NCBI GenBank assembly: GCA_025765615.1
Contig: JAIVFJ010000116.1
Location: 144,435-208,434 of the forward strand
DNA length: 64,000 nt
Direction: 5' to 3'
DNA from: Zopfochytrium polystomum
Lineage: Eukaryota; Chytridiomycota; Chytridiomycetes; Chytridiales; Chytridiaceae
Shown: one piece after another, positions 45,123 to 55,659 of the stretch
Layout of the letters: every line of letters starts with the position of its first letter
How positions within the stretch are numbered: position 1 is the first letter of the stretch
The notes under the pieces: model-generated
What the model saw: only the letters and a program-made list of their open reading frames with translations
Database searches by the model: none
Told to the model about the DNA's origin: nothing
Position numbers and translations under genes: made by a program

Positions 45123-46778
45123 ATGAGCCTCTTGCCAACACCGACAACAACAACAACAACAGCAGCAACCGCCCGCCGGATCCGGCCGTCCTCACCCGAC
45201 TCCGCTCTGACTGCCTCATCGAACATCCCCGCCGAAGCCTCTGGATCTCTGCGCTCTCCTCCTCCCGCACCGATCCAGCAGCAGCAGCAATCGCCTCCCC
45301 ATCGACCCCGACCCTCGGAAGATGATCTGGATCTGGACGTTTACGACGACGACGACGAAGGCGCTTCCTCTTCGTCATTTCTTGTCCCACCCTCCTCCTC
45401 CTCCCCGCGCGACCTCTCCTCCCCGCCAGCCTCCCACTCCTCACCGTCGTCCGCCTCACCCTCTGGCGCCGTAAAGTCCTACCCGCCCGTTGACGTCTCT
45501 TGCTTTGGCCGATCGTTCCAAGTTCCAGACCCGCGGTTCTTCTTCCAGCGGCAGTGGCTGCCGCTTTGGGGGCTCGGCGTTGTGTCGCTGATCGTCGTCG
45601 TCGCCCTGTACCTAAACCGCAACAAGATTTTGCCGCCGCTCATGGCCTTTTGCGCGAGCGTCCGCGCCATGGGTGCAACGTGAGTCTGTTGTTCTGCCGT
45701 CGTCCCGTTTCCTCGCCCCGCGGATATCTCTCCTTCCCGAACCACCCAACTCAGCCCCAAGCTGTCCCTCGGATGTGGAGCAAATCTTCATTGAAAAAAT
45801 GCTGATCTGCAACGTTCCCTTTAGCGGCCACTTGATCCTCACCGCCCTCGTGTTCATCTCGTCGTTTCCCTTCATGATCGGGTACGGGACGCTTCTCGTG
45901 ATGTCTGGGTTCATTTTTGGATTTCCGCTCGGCTTCATCCCCGCCTACCTCGGAGCTGTCCTCGGCGCCTTTGCGTGCCTCTTCATATTTCGGAGGTGGA
46001 TGGGCAAGTACTATCGTGATTTGATTTTGGGATACTATCCGAAATTCAAAGCCGTCGAGTCTGCCATCGACTCGGGTGGAATGAAGGTGAGGGAGCGGCG
46101 CCCCCACTTGAAATTGCTTTGGTCCATTTTATATGCTCCCCGATCTTGCTCTTACGTTTTTATACGTTTTTCCCGCACTAGCTCGTCGTGCTGATCCGCT
46201 TGGCGCCTTATCCATATGGGTTCATGAACCTTTTGCTGGCCACGACGACAATGCCAGCTTCCCGCTACATGATCGCGACCGCCATTGGAGAAGTAAAGAA
46301 CCTGTTCCACGTCTACATTGGCTCGACACTTCGATCGCTTGCCGATATCAAGGGCGACTCCTTCCTCGAAATCGTCCTCGTCGTCTGCGGGCTGGTTGTG
46401 GCTGCCGCCGGCTTTGCGTATTTGACGTGGTTGGTGCGCCGGGCGCTGAAGGAAGCCGACATCTCGGAAGGGGACGAGGACGACGCGGGCGCAGGAGCCG
46501 GTACGGCGACAGGCGCGGCCGGCGGTGGTGGTGGCTTGGTCGCGCTGACTGTCGTGGATGGCGCGCGGGGGCTGGCTCGCGGCGCGTCAGAGGGCGGCGG
46601 GGTGGTTCAAGACGGCGGAGCGTCGCGGTCCGCGGTACCGATGCGCAGCACCGGCGGGAAGCGTGGCAGCGTGCATTTCGACGCGAACGCGGGAGACGTG
46701 AGGCGAGCCAACAAACCGAGTGTTGAAGGGGGTGCACATTATTCGAGGGTTCGGAATGATGATGGCGAGGGACGGTAG
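45123..46778 (+). CDS. TVP38: TVP38/TMEM64 family membrane protein (VTT/SNARE-associated domain)
   Basis: A long Ser/Pro-rich cytosolic N-terminus (~130 residues) precedes a first TM helix (LWGLGVVSLIVVVALYL). The VTT core follows: FSGHLILTALVFISSFPF, IGYGTLLVMSGFIFG, AYLGAVLGAFACLFIFRRW, then across an intron LVVLIRLAPYPYGFMNLLLA, PASRYMIATAIGEVKNLFH, and a last TM helix (EIVLVVCGLVVAAAGFAYL). The C-terminal tail is Gly/Ala-rich. Yeast Tvp38 is a Golgi protein; related VTT proteins (TMEM41B, VMP1) scramble lipids. The exon 1 donor is at 45680; the following acceptor could be either of two AGs near 45755-45760. Confidence 0.85.
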
Positions 46779-46853
46779 CGGGGGCTTTTCTCTGTATTTT
46801 TCACCCTCTTTTTCCAGGTTCTTTCTCTGCCCTCCTTTCTCTTTATCCCTTTC

Positions 46854-46889
<36 letters not shown>

Positions 46890-47399
46890 CCCTCTTTTTT
46901 GCTCTTTGGTTGGTCCTGTTTCCACCCTCTCTCCGTTTTCTTTCTTTTCTTCTCTTCTCTCTTTGTTCTTTTCGCACTTTGTTCCTCCTCTGGTGCGAGG
47001 ACCAGCATCCCATTTAAAGTCGTTTCTCGTTTTCCCGGTCCCCCTCCTGTCCACCCACCCACATGCAACCATCGCCGCCCAATAACCCCCGATCATCCAT
47101 CACCTTTTGTCCTTCCTACTTCTCTTGGGCTCCTTTTTTTTGTGTTCCTGTCCCTTTTCTTCTTCTCTCGTTCCCTCCTCTGTGAAAGCATTCCCCCTTC
47201 AACAGCATATGATTAAAAAATCGTTAATAAGCTTCTTAGCGAGGATCGGGGCATACGCTGTAAGAAAAGGGAACCACTGGGAGGCCTTTTTTTTTTTTTT
47301 TTTTTGTTATTTTCCTCCGTGCCACGTCATGTACGTCAATCACCCACCACACTCGAACAGCCAACCACATTCAAACCCTCCACCCACCCACCCACTCGC
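46779..47399. other. intergenic, converging 3' ends, pyrimidine-rich
   Basis: About 620 bp between the TVP38 and bL31m stops. It is dominated by C/T-rich sequence, with a (CT)n microsatellite at about 46854-46890 and a T-run at 47287-47304. No coding signal. Confidence 0.6.
46854..46890. repeat. (CT)n microsatellite
   Basis: Nearly pure CT dinucleotide run in the TVP38 3' flank. Confidence 0.95.
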
Positions 47400-48005
47400 T
47401 CACTTCTTCTTGCCCTTCTTTGCACCACCACTACCGCCTCCCGCGGCGGTCCCGCCCGCAGCTGCGGCGGCCTCCTGGGCCCTCTTTTCCTTTTCGGCGC
47501 GCTTCTTTGCGGCGGCCTCTGCGGCCTTGACGGCCTCTGGGCTGAGCTGCTCCATCTGCTCGAGGACACTCAAGTCGACGAGCCCGCCGTCGCCCTCCAA
47601 GAACCGCTGCCTGAATTTCGACAGCTCGCCCGCGCGGTCGTCGACGACCGACAGCAGCGGGTTCCACAGCGCGTGGTTCCTTGCGTCCTTTGTCAGCTTT
47701 TGCAGCGCGCGCGGCGTCGTCGTGCGCAGGGTGAACGTGCTGCCGTCGCTGTGCACCACGGTTTGGTAAAAGGTTTGGAGGCGCGTGTAGGGTGCCGCGG
47801 GCGTCGGCGGCGGCGCGGGGAGGAAGGAGCGAGGGCGCAGGTGCGTGGCGGCGGAGGTGGAGCGCGCGAGGAAGGCCGGGAGGGCGGTGGATGGTGATGC
47901 GAACGATGATGATGATGATGAAGATGCGGACGATGCGGATGCTGAGGCGGATGCGACGGCGGCTGCCGCGGCGGCGGCGGCGGATGAAGGGGATGTTCGA
48001 GGCAT
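47400..48005 (-). CDS. mitochondrial large-subunit ribosomal protein bL31m (Mrpl36-like)
   Basis: Single exon, 201 residues. The N-terminus is Ala/Ser-rich with Arg and no acidic residues, a typical mitochondrial presequence. The conserved core is RLQTFYQTVVHSDGSTFTLR, then RALQKLTKDARNHALWNP, then GELSKFRQRFLEG, which matches the fungal bL31m pattern: a DGS strand, D-x-RN-x-x-LWNP, and a final x-x-FxxRF motif. The C-terminus is a charged Ala/Lys helix ending GKKGKKK. The protein sits in the central protuberance of the mitoribosome. The Met at 48005 is chosen because upstream codons in the same frame are low-complexity Arg/Ser sequence. The neighbouring ferredoxin gene diverges from it, 295 bp away. 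Confidence 0.8.
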   Translation of the reverse strand: MPRTSPSSAAAAAAAAVASASASASSASSSSSSSFASPSTALPAFLARSTSAATHLRPRSFLPAPPPTPAAPYTRLQTFYQTVVHSDGSTFTLRTTTPRALQKLTKDARNHALWNPLLSVVDDRAGELSKFRQRFLEGDGGLVDLSVLEQMEQLSPEAVKAAEAAAKKRAEKEKRAQEAAAAAGGTAAGGGSGGAKKGKKK

Positions 48006-48300
48006 TGCTGGGTTGGTGGTTGGGTGGTGGTCGGAGATCAAGGGGATCAAGCGTTGGAGTGTGTGTGGTTGTTGTCGATTATTACTGCGTCGACGGCGAT
48101 TACGACTATTACGACGACGACGATTACGACGACGCGACGGACGGGACGACGGACGGTGCGACGACGTCGAGGGAGGGGAACCGAGCGATCGACCGCGTGC
48201 TTGCCTGCGTCGTCCCCGGGTTGACAAGTCCGCGAAGGAGGAGGAGGAAGAGGCGAGGAGGAAAAGACTCTTTCCTTTCAACAATCAATCAATCAAAATC

Positions 48301-49804
48301 ATGTTTGCGATCATCGCAAGGCGGGGAAGCCGAGCCCTCGCCGGCAGCTCCAACGTACCAGGCACCACCGCAGCAGCAGCGTCTTTCCGTCCTCTTCCTC
48401 CCTCACGCCCGGCTCCAGCCGCGCCCACTACCCGCGCAGCAGCAACTAGTAGTAGTAGTAGTGGCGCGCGGTTCGCCGGGACTGAGGCATTCCGTCCAGG
48501 CGATTATTCACCAGCCCCGGTTGCAGCATTCGCCACCACGTGCACGTGCACTGTCGGCCACGCACGCGGCCTCCTCCGTGCCGTTCCCGCGTCCTCCTCC
48601 GCTCTTGACCCGCATGCGGCCGCCGCCGCCTGCTGCTACCTGTCTCACCTCTCCCCCTCCTCCGCTCCCTTTTCCACCTTGCCCGCCTCCTCCTCCTCCT
48701 CGTCCTCCTCTGCCTCTCCCTCCTCTTCCCGCATCCCCGCCCGCTCGAATCTCGCTGCTCTCGCGGAGCCTGCCGGCCTGCCCTCCTCCGCTCTGCGATC
48801 CGGACCAAGCCATTCTCCGTGGACAAATGCTCTTCTTCGCGCGTGTACGGCTCCGCGCCGACCGCCCGCCTGCCGTCCCTTCCACTCGTCGACCGGTTAG
48901 GCGCTTTTCAACTCCCTCCAACCCGGTTCAATGTCAAATGACAATTTTCTGTGCAAAACGCCAAAAAAAAAAAAAAAAAAAAACTCAGTTTCCCTACATG
49001 GCGACGCGAAGAAAACTCGCACCGGGCGAAGGGTACGTTGCTTTTCTTCTCCCCCGTTGGCATTTCTGTCTCGCACTCCTCTCAGATGTCTAACTCGTCG
49101 AACACGCCGCGCATTGCTGTCAAAGGTTCAAGGTGACGTACATACTTCCAGACGGCGAAAAAAAGGTCGTATACGCCAAGGAGGGATGGAATCTTCTCGA
49201 CCTTGCTCACGCTAATAACATTGAACTGGAAGGTAGGTTTCCTATTTTGGCGGGCAACTCTTGCTTTTCTTCCGTACAAATGTCTACCCAGCGCAAGTCC
49301 CTAACCGATAATCCACCTTCTCTATCTCTCTTTTTCTCACAGGCGCGTGCGAAGGCTCTCTTGCTTGCTCTACGTGTACGTTCGCCCTGCGCTCCCCCGC
49401 CGCGATTTTCCGCCTTTCATTAACGATCATGTCGCTCGTTTACTTCCTCATTCAGGTCATCTCATCCTTGACCAAAAGCATTACGACCAGCTTGAAGAGC
49501 CCTGCGACGAAGAAAACGACATGTTGGACCTGGCGTTTGGTTTGACTGAGACGTAAGTGTCCTTTTATGCCCAGTTCTCTCCACCTCAACTCCCCACTCC
49601 CGACGACGCGCCTTTCGTTTCCTTGTCATCCGAAGAGTGTTGGCCGTAGCGAAATCAAAGCGACTGACCATCTGCCATATGTGCCTATCTCCGACCGAAA
49701 AAAAAAAAAGATCGCGTCTGGGCTGTCAAGTCGTCATGACTCCCGAGCTCGATGATATCTTTGTGCGAATTCCAAGCGCCACGCGAAACATCAAAGACTT
49801 CTAG
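48301..49804 (+). CDS. YAH1: mitochondrial [2Fe-2S] ferredoxin, adrenodoxin/Yah1-type
   Basis: The ferredoxin domain is clear: KLAPGEG joined to [17 protein letters not shown], then [14 protein letters not shown], the cluster loop [12 protein letters not shown] (Cys ligands C-x5-C-x2-C), [32 protein letters not shown] and SRLGCQVVM with the fourth Cys. It ends ATRNIKDF at 49804. It supplies electrons for mitochondrial Fe-S cluster and heme A synthesis. The presequence is uncertain. A long Ala/Ser/Pro frame from 48301 ends in ACRPFHSST, which resembles a mitochondrial processing site. A shorter start at 48827 ([11 protein letters not shown]) splices more simply in phase to [10 protein letters not shown]. 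An A-tract at about 48962-48981 lies in the first intron. Confidence 0.85.
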
Positions 49805-50254
49805 GCAGAGCAATGGTCGCCCGGGGGTAGACAGGCGGGGTTTTATCAGGACGGAGCTTGGCGTTGCTGCGGGGATGTGCAGTTTGGGAATGTTGTGGGT
49901 TTGGTCGCTTTAGGAGACAGCGCCGGGCTGTATCCTCCTTTCAAGGAGTGGCTTGCAATCACACTCATTTTCGGCTTGCTCCATCCCTCTCTCGCTCTCT
50001 CACTCTCGCTCTCTCTCTTTCTCTCTCCACGCTACGTCTCTTTGTTCCCCTTGCCGATCCTTCCCTTTGCTTGTACCCCTCCGTTCTCCGTCCGCCGCCA
50101 CTCCTTCGGTTACTTGCTATGCGCGAAAACTAGAGCCTCTCCCCGCGTGTACGAGGCGTCTCGTCCAGAAGCGATTATCGCTACGCGAGCGAGGGACTGA
50201 CATGTCACTGTTTTCTGTGAATACAACACCGCCGGACCGGCGACCTTGTCGGGT
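49805..50254. other. intergenic before the PPR gene
   Basis: About 450 bp. It contains a CT-rich stretch at 49990-50040. It holds the ferredoxin 3' UTR and the PPR promoter. No coding signal is seen. Confidence 0.5.
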
Positions 50255-53200
50255 ATGCGCTTGTCCACGATGTTAGCGCGGGCCGCCTCGCTTGCGCCCT
50301 CGCGCACCGCCTCGCGCACCGCCGGCGCCTTGCACGCTGCTGCCGGGCGCGTTGGCGGCCGGAGCAACATCACCACCGGGGCAGACGAGCTTTCGGCTCG
50401 CAGGCGGCTGAGCATTGCACCCGCGCTTGGCGAGCGATCGCAGCTACCTCTCGCGTTATCCCCTCTTGCTTCTGTCCTTCCGTTTCGCTCACATCGCCGT
50501 GATCGGGCCAAGGACGGCGACAACGGCGGACCTCGACTGCAGCCCCGCGCGAGCGCTGCGCACTGGCGCTCAAAACGCTCGTTTTGCTCCCTCGATCGCC
50601 CTCTTCCTCGATGCACCACTCAACCCGCATGGCAATCCCTTCACCTCCTTCGGCTCCTTTCGGCATCCTTGCATCGCTCCATGCACACTGCTCAGTCGAG
50701 GCACCACCTTCAGCTGCCCGGCGCGTCCTTGCTCGAGTCGCTGAGGCGGCTGATCCGGGAGTTTGCCTCTCTCCGCCAGTCGAGTCGCCACAACAAGCCG
50801 CGACTGGCCGGTGCTGCCACCGCGCTGTGGACAACCTACCTCAGCTTTAAGGCCTCCACGTCGTCATCTGGCTCAGAGACCGGCAGCGGGCAAAGCTCCC
50901 ATTCGTGGCTATCCCGCCACGAGTGCCGCGTCCTCTTGTCGGCCATCCTGCACTCGACTCCGGTCGACAGCGTCGCTCTTCGAGTCAACAAGCTCCTCAA
51001 AGATATGCAGCACCACGGCCTCCCGCTAACCCCGCGCGACCTCTCGTTTCTGATCCGGGCCCAAACGCGCAGGGCCGACTACGAAGCCGGGCGACGCGCT
51101 GCCAACATCATTTGGGACAGCGGCGTCCTATACCCACCCGAGCAGCCCGCGCCGTTTGTGTCCCAGTCCCAGCGCGACACCGCGGCCGAGGACCGCGACC
51201 GCTGCTTTGGGGCCATCTTGGAGCTGTGCGCGGCGGCTGCGGACGCCAGGGCGGCGCGGTCGTGGTGGAGGCGGATGCTCGACGCGCGGTTGGCGGCGGC
51301 GGCGGCGGCGGGAACAACCCCGACCAGCCGGCGGCTGGGGTGGTGGTGGTGGCGAGACGGCGACGACGTTCGGTGGCAGCTCCTCGTCGAGGCCCACGTC
51401 AACGCGAACGAGGTCGAGACGGCCGAAGCCCTCTTGGCCGGTCGATTCGACGCGCTGCAGCTGTGCCCTGATGTTCGCTCGCTGCGGGGCGAAAGAGCTG
51501 CCTTGATCGACGACGCGTTGGGCATTGACCTGCAGCCGATCGGCGGCGAAATTAAGCGAAACCGGCGTCCGTCGCTGTACGCCTACAATGCGGTTGTCAA
51601 GGCGTGGTCAAACGGTTTGAAGATGGACAAGGCCGTTGCGGTGTACAACTTTATGCTGTCGCAAGGCGTGAAACCGGATGTTTGGACGTTTTCGTTCCTG
51701 CTCCACGGGTTTGCGCGACTGGGCGACATTGCAAACGCGAAGCGCGTGTACCAGCGACTGCGGTTTCTCGAGGTTCGCCCCGACGCGGTCTTTTACACGA
51801 TCCTCATTTCCGCGTTGCTGACCCACAACGACGTTGCCGGGGCGGAAGCAATCTTTTCGCTGGTGCGCAGCAGCGGAATCGAAGAAGATCGCATCATGTT
51901 CAACACCGTGGTTGACCGGCACGCGAAAGCCGGAAATCTTAGCCGCGCTTCGCAGCTCTTGGTGCAGCGGCTGCGCAGCGAGGACAGCGGCATTGGTACG
52001 GATAGCGGCGTAGCAGAAGAAACGCGGCCTAGGCCCGATCTTCTAACGTTCACCAGCATCATTGACGCCTACATGAAGGTCGGCGACGATCGCACGGCGC
52101 TGGCGTGGTGGTCCGAAATGGTAAACGGGTTCCGACTCGCGCCCGACACTACAGCTTACACGGCCGTCATCAACGGCTTTGCCCGAACGGGGAACATGGG
52201 AAGCGCGTCGCTTTGGTTCAGTCGCCTCCTTCGCGACGGATGCCGGCCCAACCTGTACACCTACACCGCCATGATTGCCGGGCACGCGTTTTCGGGCAAC
52301 ATGGACGCGGCAAAGGACTGGCTCAACCGCCTTCGCGCCGATCCGCACGTCGGCAAGCCCGACGCCGTCGCCATGAACGCGATCGCGGCCGGCCACGCGG
52401 CCGCGGGCGATTTCCCCGCGGCCCGCGCCGCGCTCGACGAGATGGAGGCGGCGGGGTTCCCGGCCAACCAGCTCACCTACCGGATGATCATCGACGCGTG
52501 CGTTCGCCGGGAGCACCTGGACGCGGCCGTCGCCGTGTACAAGGAGATGCACCGCCGCGGCGTCGCGCCCGACGTACACATTTTCACCGTGCTCCTCACG
52601 AGCCTCGGCCACGAGGCCGCGCGCGTCGACGCGAGAGCCCTGCGCGTCGGCGTGAGCGGAAAGGGCGGGTTGTGGTCGAAGCGGCGAAAACTGATGGACC
52701 CCCCCGACGGCGGCGGCGTCGGCGCTGGGGTCGCCGAACAAGAGCCCCGATCGAGCGTGCCCCGCCGCCAGCAACGTAAACCTCATCGACCCGGCGCGGC
52801 GTCGAAGCGGCGATACGACCCCATGAGCCCGTACAACCAGGCAAAGTTTTGGTACCACGACGACCTTGTTTCAATCTACAAGGCCTTTCGCGCGTCGCTG
52901 ACGGCTGCTCCCACCGCCGTCGCCGCCACCGCGCTCCCGTCCAGCACCGCTGCGCCGGGCGAGCCCACGCAAGGTTCTCTCCCGCCCCGCTCGGGAGAGC
53001 AGCAGCAGCCGGCGGCGGCACGGGCACCGCCGCCGCAGCCGCCGCCGACGCAGCCGCCCCCAATCGAAGTGTACGACGCGGTCATCTCGCACCACGCGCA
53101 CGCGCTCGACGTGCGCGCGGTCCAGCGCGTGTTCATGCACGCCGTCGTCGACGGGCGCGTCCCGGACACCAGCCTCGTCGTCCGCGCCGCGCTCGCGGTC

Positions 53201-54661
53201 CTCCGCGGGCCGCACGTCGCCCCCGTCGCCGACGATGGCGCCACGCAGCCGCCGCCGCCGCCGCTAGAGTTTGGGATGTCCGCCGACGGCCGCACCGGCT
53301 GGGGCCGCTTGCAGCGATGGGTCGACGCCGTCCGACGGGACCTCGTGCGGCTCGCGGGCGCCGTGACCGTCGCGCGCTGGGCGGAGAGACCCGTCGTCGG
53401 GCCCGCCACCACCGGCGGCGGCGGCGGCGGCCGGGCCGACTGGGACGGCGACGAGCTTGTCGACGGCCCGTGGCTGACGCTGGACGCCCCGCCGGCGCCG
53501 CCGCCGCCGGTGTCGACGTCGCCGGGCGGCCTGGCAGGCGCGCCGGGTCAACCGGGTACGGGCACGGCGGCGGCGGCGGCGGCGTCGACACGGTGGACGA
53601 CGCTCGACGACGTGCAGCGGCTCGCGCGGACCATGGACGACGCGCTGCTCTGCGCGTACCCCATGTTTGCGTTCGTCCCCGACGCGGCGGAGGCAGCAGC
53701 AGCCTCCGCAGCAACGGCAGCGACGCCGCCGCCGTCGCCGTCGTCGCCGCGCCCTCGTTCGAACAACGCGGGCCGCGGCGCCAAGGCGGCCGCCGTCGCG
53801 CGGCGGTTCCCGCGCTTCCGGTGGCGGGTGCGCGAGCGCCCGCGGCGGCCGCGGGCGCAGGCGGTGCTCGCGGTGGCGGCGGCAGCGGAGCCAGCAGTGC
53901 CGCCCGCCCCCGAGAGGACGCCGGCGGCACGGGTGGCCGAGCTGCGGCGGCTGCTCGACGGCGACGGCGGCCGCGCGGTCGTCTTTTGGCGGTCGCTGCA
54001 CCGTAGCGGCGGCGGGGGCGGCGGCGGCGGCGGAAAGGGTCGGGGCGGCGGCGGCGGCCGGGGCGGTCGTGGCCGCCGTGTGTACGCGCTGACGGTCGAC
54101 CTCGCGACCGAAGACGGCTGCCGCCGCGTGTGGCGCGCGGCGGCGGCGCTGCTGCAGCGGTTCCGGTTTGCGGGGCGGCGGCGCGACGCCACCGCCGCTG
54201 CGGCGGGGGCGTCGGCTGAGGTCGTCGGCGCGGGCGCGGGTGAAGAGGAGGAGGAGGAGGCGGGCGCGGAGGCGGGGGACGGGCGGCGGCGCTTGCGGGC
54301 GCGACTGCGTAGCGGCGGCGGCGACGGCGGAGCAGAAGCCGCGCGGGGCGTAGTGCGGCTGCACGAGCCGCCGCGCAAAGCACATGACGGTGGTGGTGTC
54401 TCTCGTCTGCCAGGGGCTGTGCCCTCTGCGGCGGCAGCAGCGGCGGACGGGACCGCGGCGTCGGCGGCGGCGGCGCTCGCCAAGCAAAAGGACCTCGCCG
54501 GCTTCGTGAGCCTGCTCCTGTGGCGGTGCGACGCGATGGGGTTCGCGGCGCTGCGGCGCGAGGTGGTGGTGTGGCTGCTGCAGCGCGGCGTCGTGGTGGA
54601 CGACGGGCAGCTGAAGCGCTGGATGGAGTGGCGCAATCGACGCGGCACCGGCCGGCTGTGA
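50255..54661 (+). CDS. large mitochondrial pentatricopeptide-repeat (PPR) protein
   Basis: An uninterrupted frame of 1,468 codons, the only long intronless gene here. The first in-frame ATG gives MRLSTMLARAASLAPSRTAS, a strong mitochondrial presequence. About nine PPR motifs lie in residues ~430-800: YNAVVKAWSNGLKMDKAVAV, WTFSFLLHGFARLGDIANAK, VFYTILISALLTHNDVAGAE, TFTSIIDAYMKVGDDRTALA, AYTAVINGFARTGNMGSASL, YTYTAMIAGHAFSGNMDAAK, VAMNAIAAGHAAAGDFPAAR and LTYRMIIDACVRREHLDAAV. PPR proteins bind organellar RNA and control its processing or translation. The C-terminal ~600 residues are Ala/Pro/Gly/Arg-rich and extremely GC-rich; only the end (FVSLLLWRCDAMGFAALRREV) looks structured again. The equally long opposite-strand frames here are GC artefacts. 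Confidence 0.88.
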   Translation: MRLSTMLARAASLAPSRTASRTAGALHAAAGRVGGRSNITTGADELSARRRLSIAPALGERSQLPLALSPLASVLPFRSHRRDRAKDGDNGGPRLQPRASAAHWRSKRSFCSLDRPLPRCTTQPAWQSLHLLRLLSASLHRSMHTAQSRHHLQLPGASLLESLRRLIREFASLRQSSRHNKPRLAGAATALWTTYLSFKASTSSSGSETGSGQSSHSWLSRHECRVLLSAILHSTPVDSVALRVNKLLKDMQHHGLPLTPRDLSFLIRAQTRRADYEAGRRAANIIWDSGVLYPPEQPAPFVSQSQRDTAAEDRDRCFGAILELCAAAADARAARSWWRRMLDARLAAAAAAGTTPTSRRLGWWWWRDGDDVRWQLLVEAHVNANEVETAEALLAGRFDALQLCPDVRSLRGERAALIDDALGIDLQPIGGEIKRNRRPSLYAYNAVVKAWSNGLKMDKAVAVYNFMLSQGVKPDVWTFSFLLHGFARLGDIANAKRVYQRLRFLEVRPDAVFYTILISALLTHNDVAGAEAIFSLVRSSGIEEDRIMFNTVVDRHAKAGNLSRASQLLVQRLRSEDSGIGTDSGVAEETRPRPDLLTFTSIIDAYMKVGDDRTALAWWSEMVNGFRLAPDTTAYTAVINGFARTGNMGSASLWFSRLLRDGCRPNLYTYTAMIAGHAFSGNMDAAKDWLNRLRADPHVGKPDAVAMNAIAAGHAAAGDFPAARAALDEMEAAGFPANQLTYRMIIDACVRREHLDAAVAVYKEMHRRGVAPDVHIFTVLLTSLGHEAARVDARALRVGVSGKGGLWSKRRKLMDPPDGGGVGAGVAEQEPRSSVPRRQQRKPHRPGAASKRRYDPMSPYNQAKFWYHDDLVSIYKAFRASLTAAPTAVAATALPSSTAAPGEPTQGSLPPRSGEQQQPAAARAPPPQPPPTQPPPIEVYDAVISHHAHALDVRAVQRVFMHAVVDGRVPDTSLVVRAALAVLRGPHVAPVADDGATQPPPPPLEFGMSADGRTGWGRLQRWVDAVRRDLVRLAGAVTVARWAERPVVGPATTGGGGGGRADWDGDELVDGPWLTLDAPPAPPPPVSTSPGGLAGAPGQPGTGTAAAAAASTRWTTLDDVQRLARTMDDALLCAYPMFAFVPDAAEAAAASAATAATPPPSPSSPRPRSNNAGRGAKAAAVARRFPRFRWRVRERPRRPRAQAVLAVAAAAEPAVPPAPERTPAARVAELRRLLDGDGGRAVVFWRSLHRSGGGGGGGGGKGRGGGGGRGGRGRRVYALTVDLATEDGCRRVWRAAAALLQRFRFAGRRRDATAAAAGASAEVVGAGAGEEEEEEAGAEAGDGRRRLRARLRSGGGDGGAEAARGVVRLHEPPRKAHDGGGVSRLPGAVPSAAAAAADGTAASAAAALAKQKDLAGFVSLLLWRCDAMGFAALRREVVVWLLQRGVVVDDGQLKRWMEWRNRRGTGRL

Positions 54662-54714
54662 GTTTTGAAAAGTGATAGTCGGTTTAAGACGCCGTCCTCG
54701 GTATAACTCCCTTG

Positions 54715-55440
54715 TTATCCCGAAAGACTCCCATGTCTCGATTGGTCCGCCTCTGCCGCGGTCTTCCGTAACTGCAGGAATGAAGAAAGATGTGGCTGGC
54801 GGGGGTGCGTGGTGGAGACCAGCTTCCGGACGCGATCCACGTCAGTTAAAAGAACCATAAACGAGATGCATGGTGATACATCGAAGGAGAAAGGGTGAGG
54901 AAAAATGAGTGAGATTTAGTGGTACTCAGGCGCAGGAGCCGCAACGGGGGCGTTGTTCACAAGCTGCAAGAGGGAGGAGAAAGGGGATGAGGTGGGCTAA
55001 AATCATCGCAGGCAAGGGGCCACCGCACGAATGGTGATGAAAAGCAGATGCAGCGCATCGCGGGGTCGATGTGATGACTCGCAGAGACCTTGACTTTGGT
55101 TGGTCCGCTGAAGCAGATGCAGCGCATCGCGGCGTCGATGTAATGACTCGCAGCGACCGTGACTTTTGTCAACTCGCCCATCACTGCCACGATTTAACCT
55201 GGCCAGCAACAAAAAACAGGGTGCCAAGGTGCAGACATAGACCAGTAGAGTGAATTCCAGCTTTTGGGGATTCGGTTCGGGAGGCACACGGGTTACCGCA
55301 CCTTCACCAGGAAACACAAGTACAACATGCAAACCCGCTGCGTGTTGTTGCGCGAGCCAAATTACACGTTGTCGGGCGGTAGCATGGCGCGTGTCGCGTC
55401 AGAACAGCAAAATGTCTTTTCATGAAATTGGAGCGCACCA
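54715..55440 (-). pseudogene. internally deleted second copy of the neighbouring membrane-protein gene
   Basis: Minus-strand fragments match the gene at 55660-57353 piece by piece. Near 55390 there is an ATRAMLPPDNV counterpart of ATRDMLPPDHV. Near 55200-55270 there is PNPQKLEFTLLVYVCTL. Near 55030-55180 there is TKVTVAASHYIDAAMRCICF, present twice in tandem about 66 nt apart. At 54715-54840 there is FMVLLTDVDRVRKLVS and a terminal region ending SLSG and a stop. The exons that in the other copy lie between the first and second of these pieces (about 850 bp) are absent. With that loss and the internal duplication it is unlikely to encode a working protein. Confidence 0.65.
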
Positions 55441-55659
55441 TCGCCTTACCCGCCATCTGGTTTTGACGGTCTAATGATTGCAGTGTCCGTACAGTGCCGG
55501 CGATGAGGTCCTACTTCATGGCATAGCCCGTTTACATTTATTGCGTGATCCGATCGCAATGCCTTATGTTAACTTAATAAGAATAACCTCTCCATCCTCG
55601 CTCTCTATTCGCTGGATTTGATTATGGACTTTGGCTCTGGCCACAGTCTAACTGACTTG

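Noticed and set aside
53133..54648. Long minus-strand open frames (up to ~416 codons, Arg/Pro/Ala-rich) opposite the PPR gene
   Set aside because: They lie in the antisense of a GC-saturated coding region, have low-complexity composition and no domain; open frames in all six phases are expected there.
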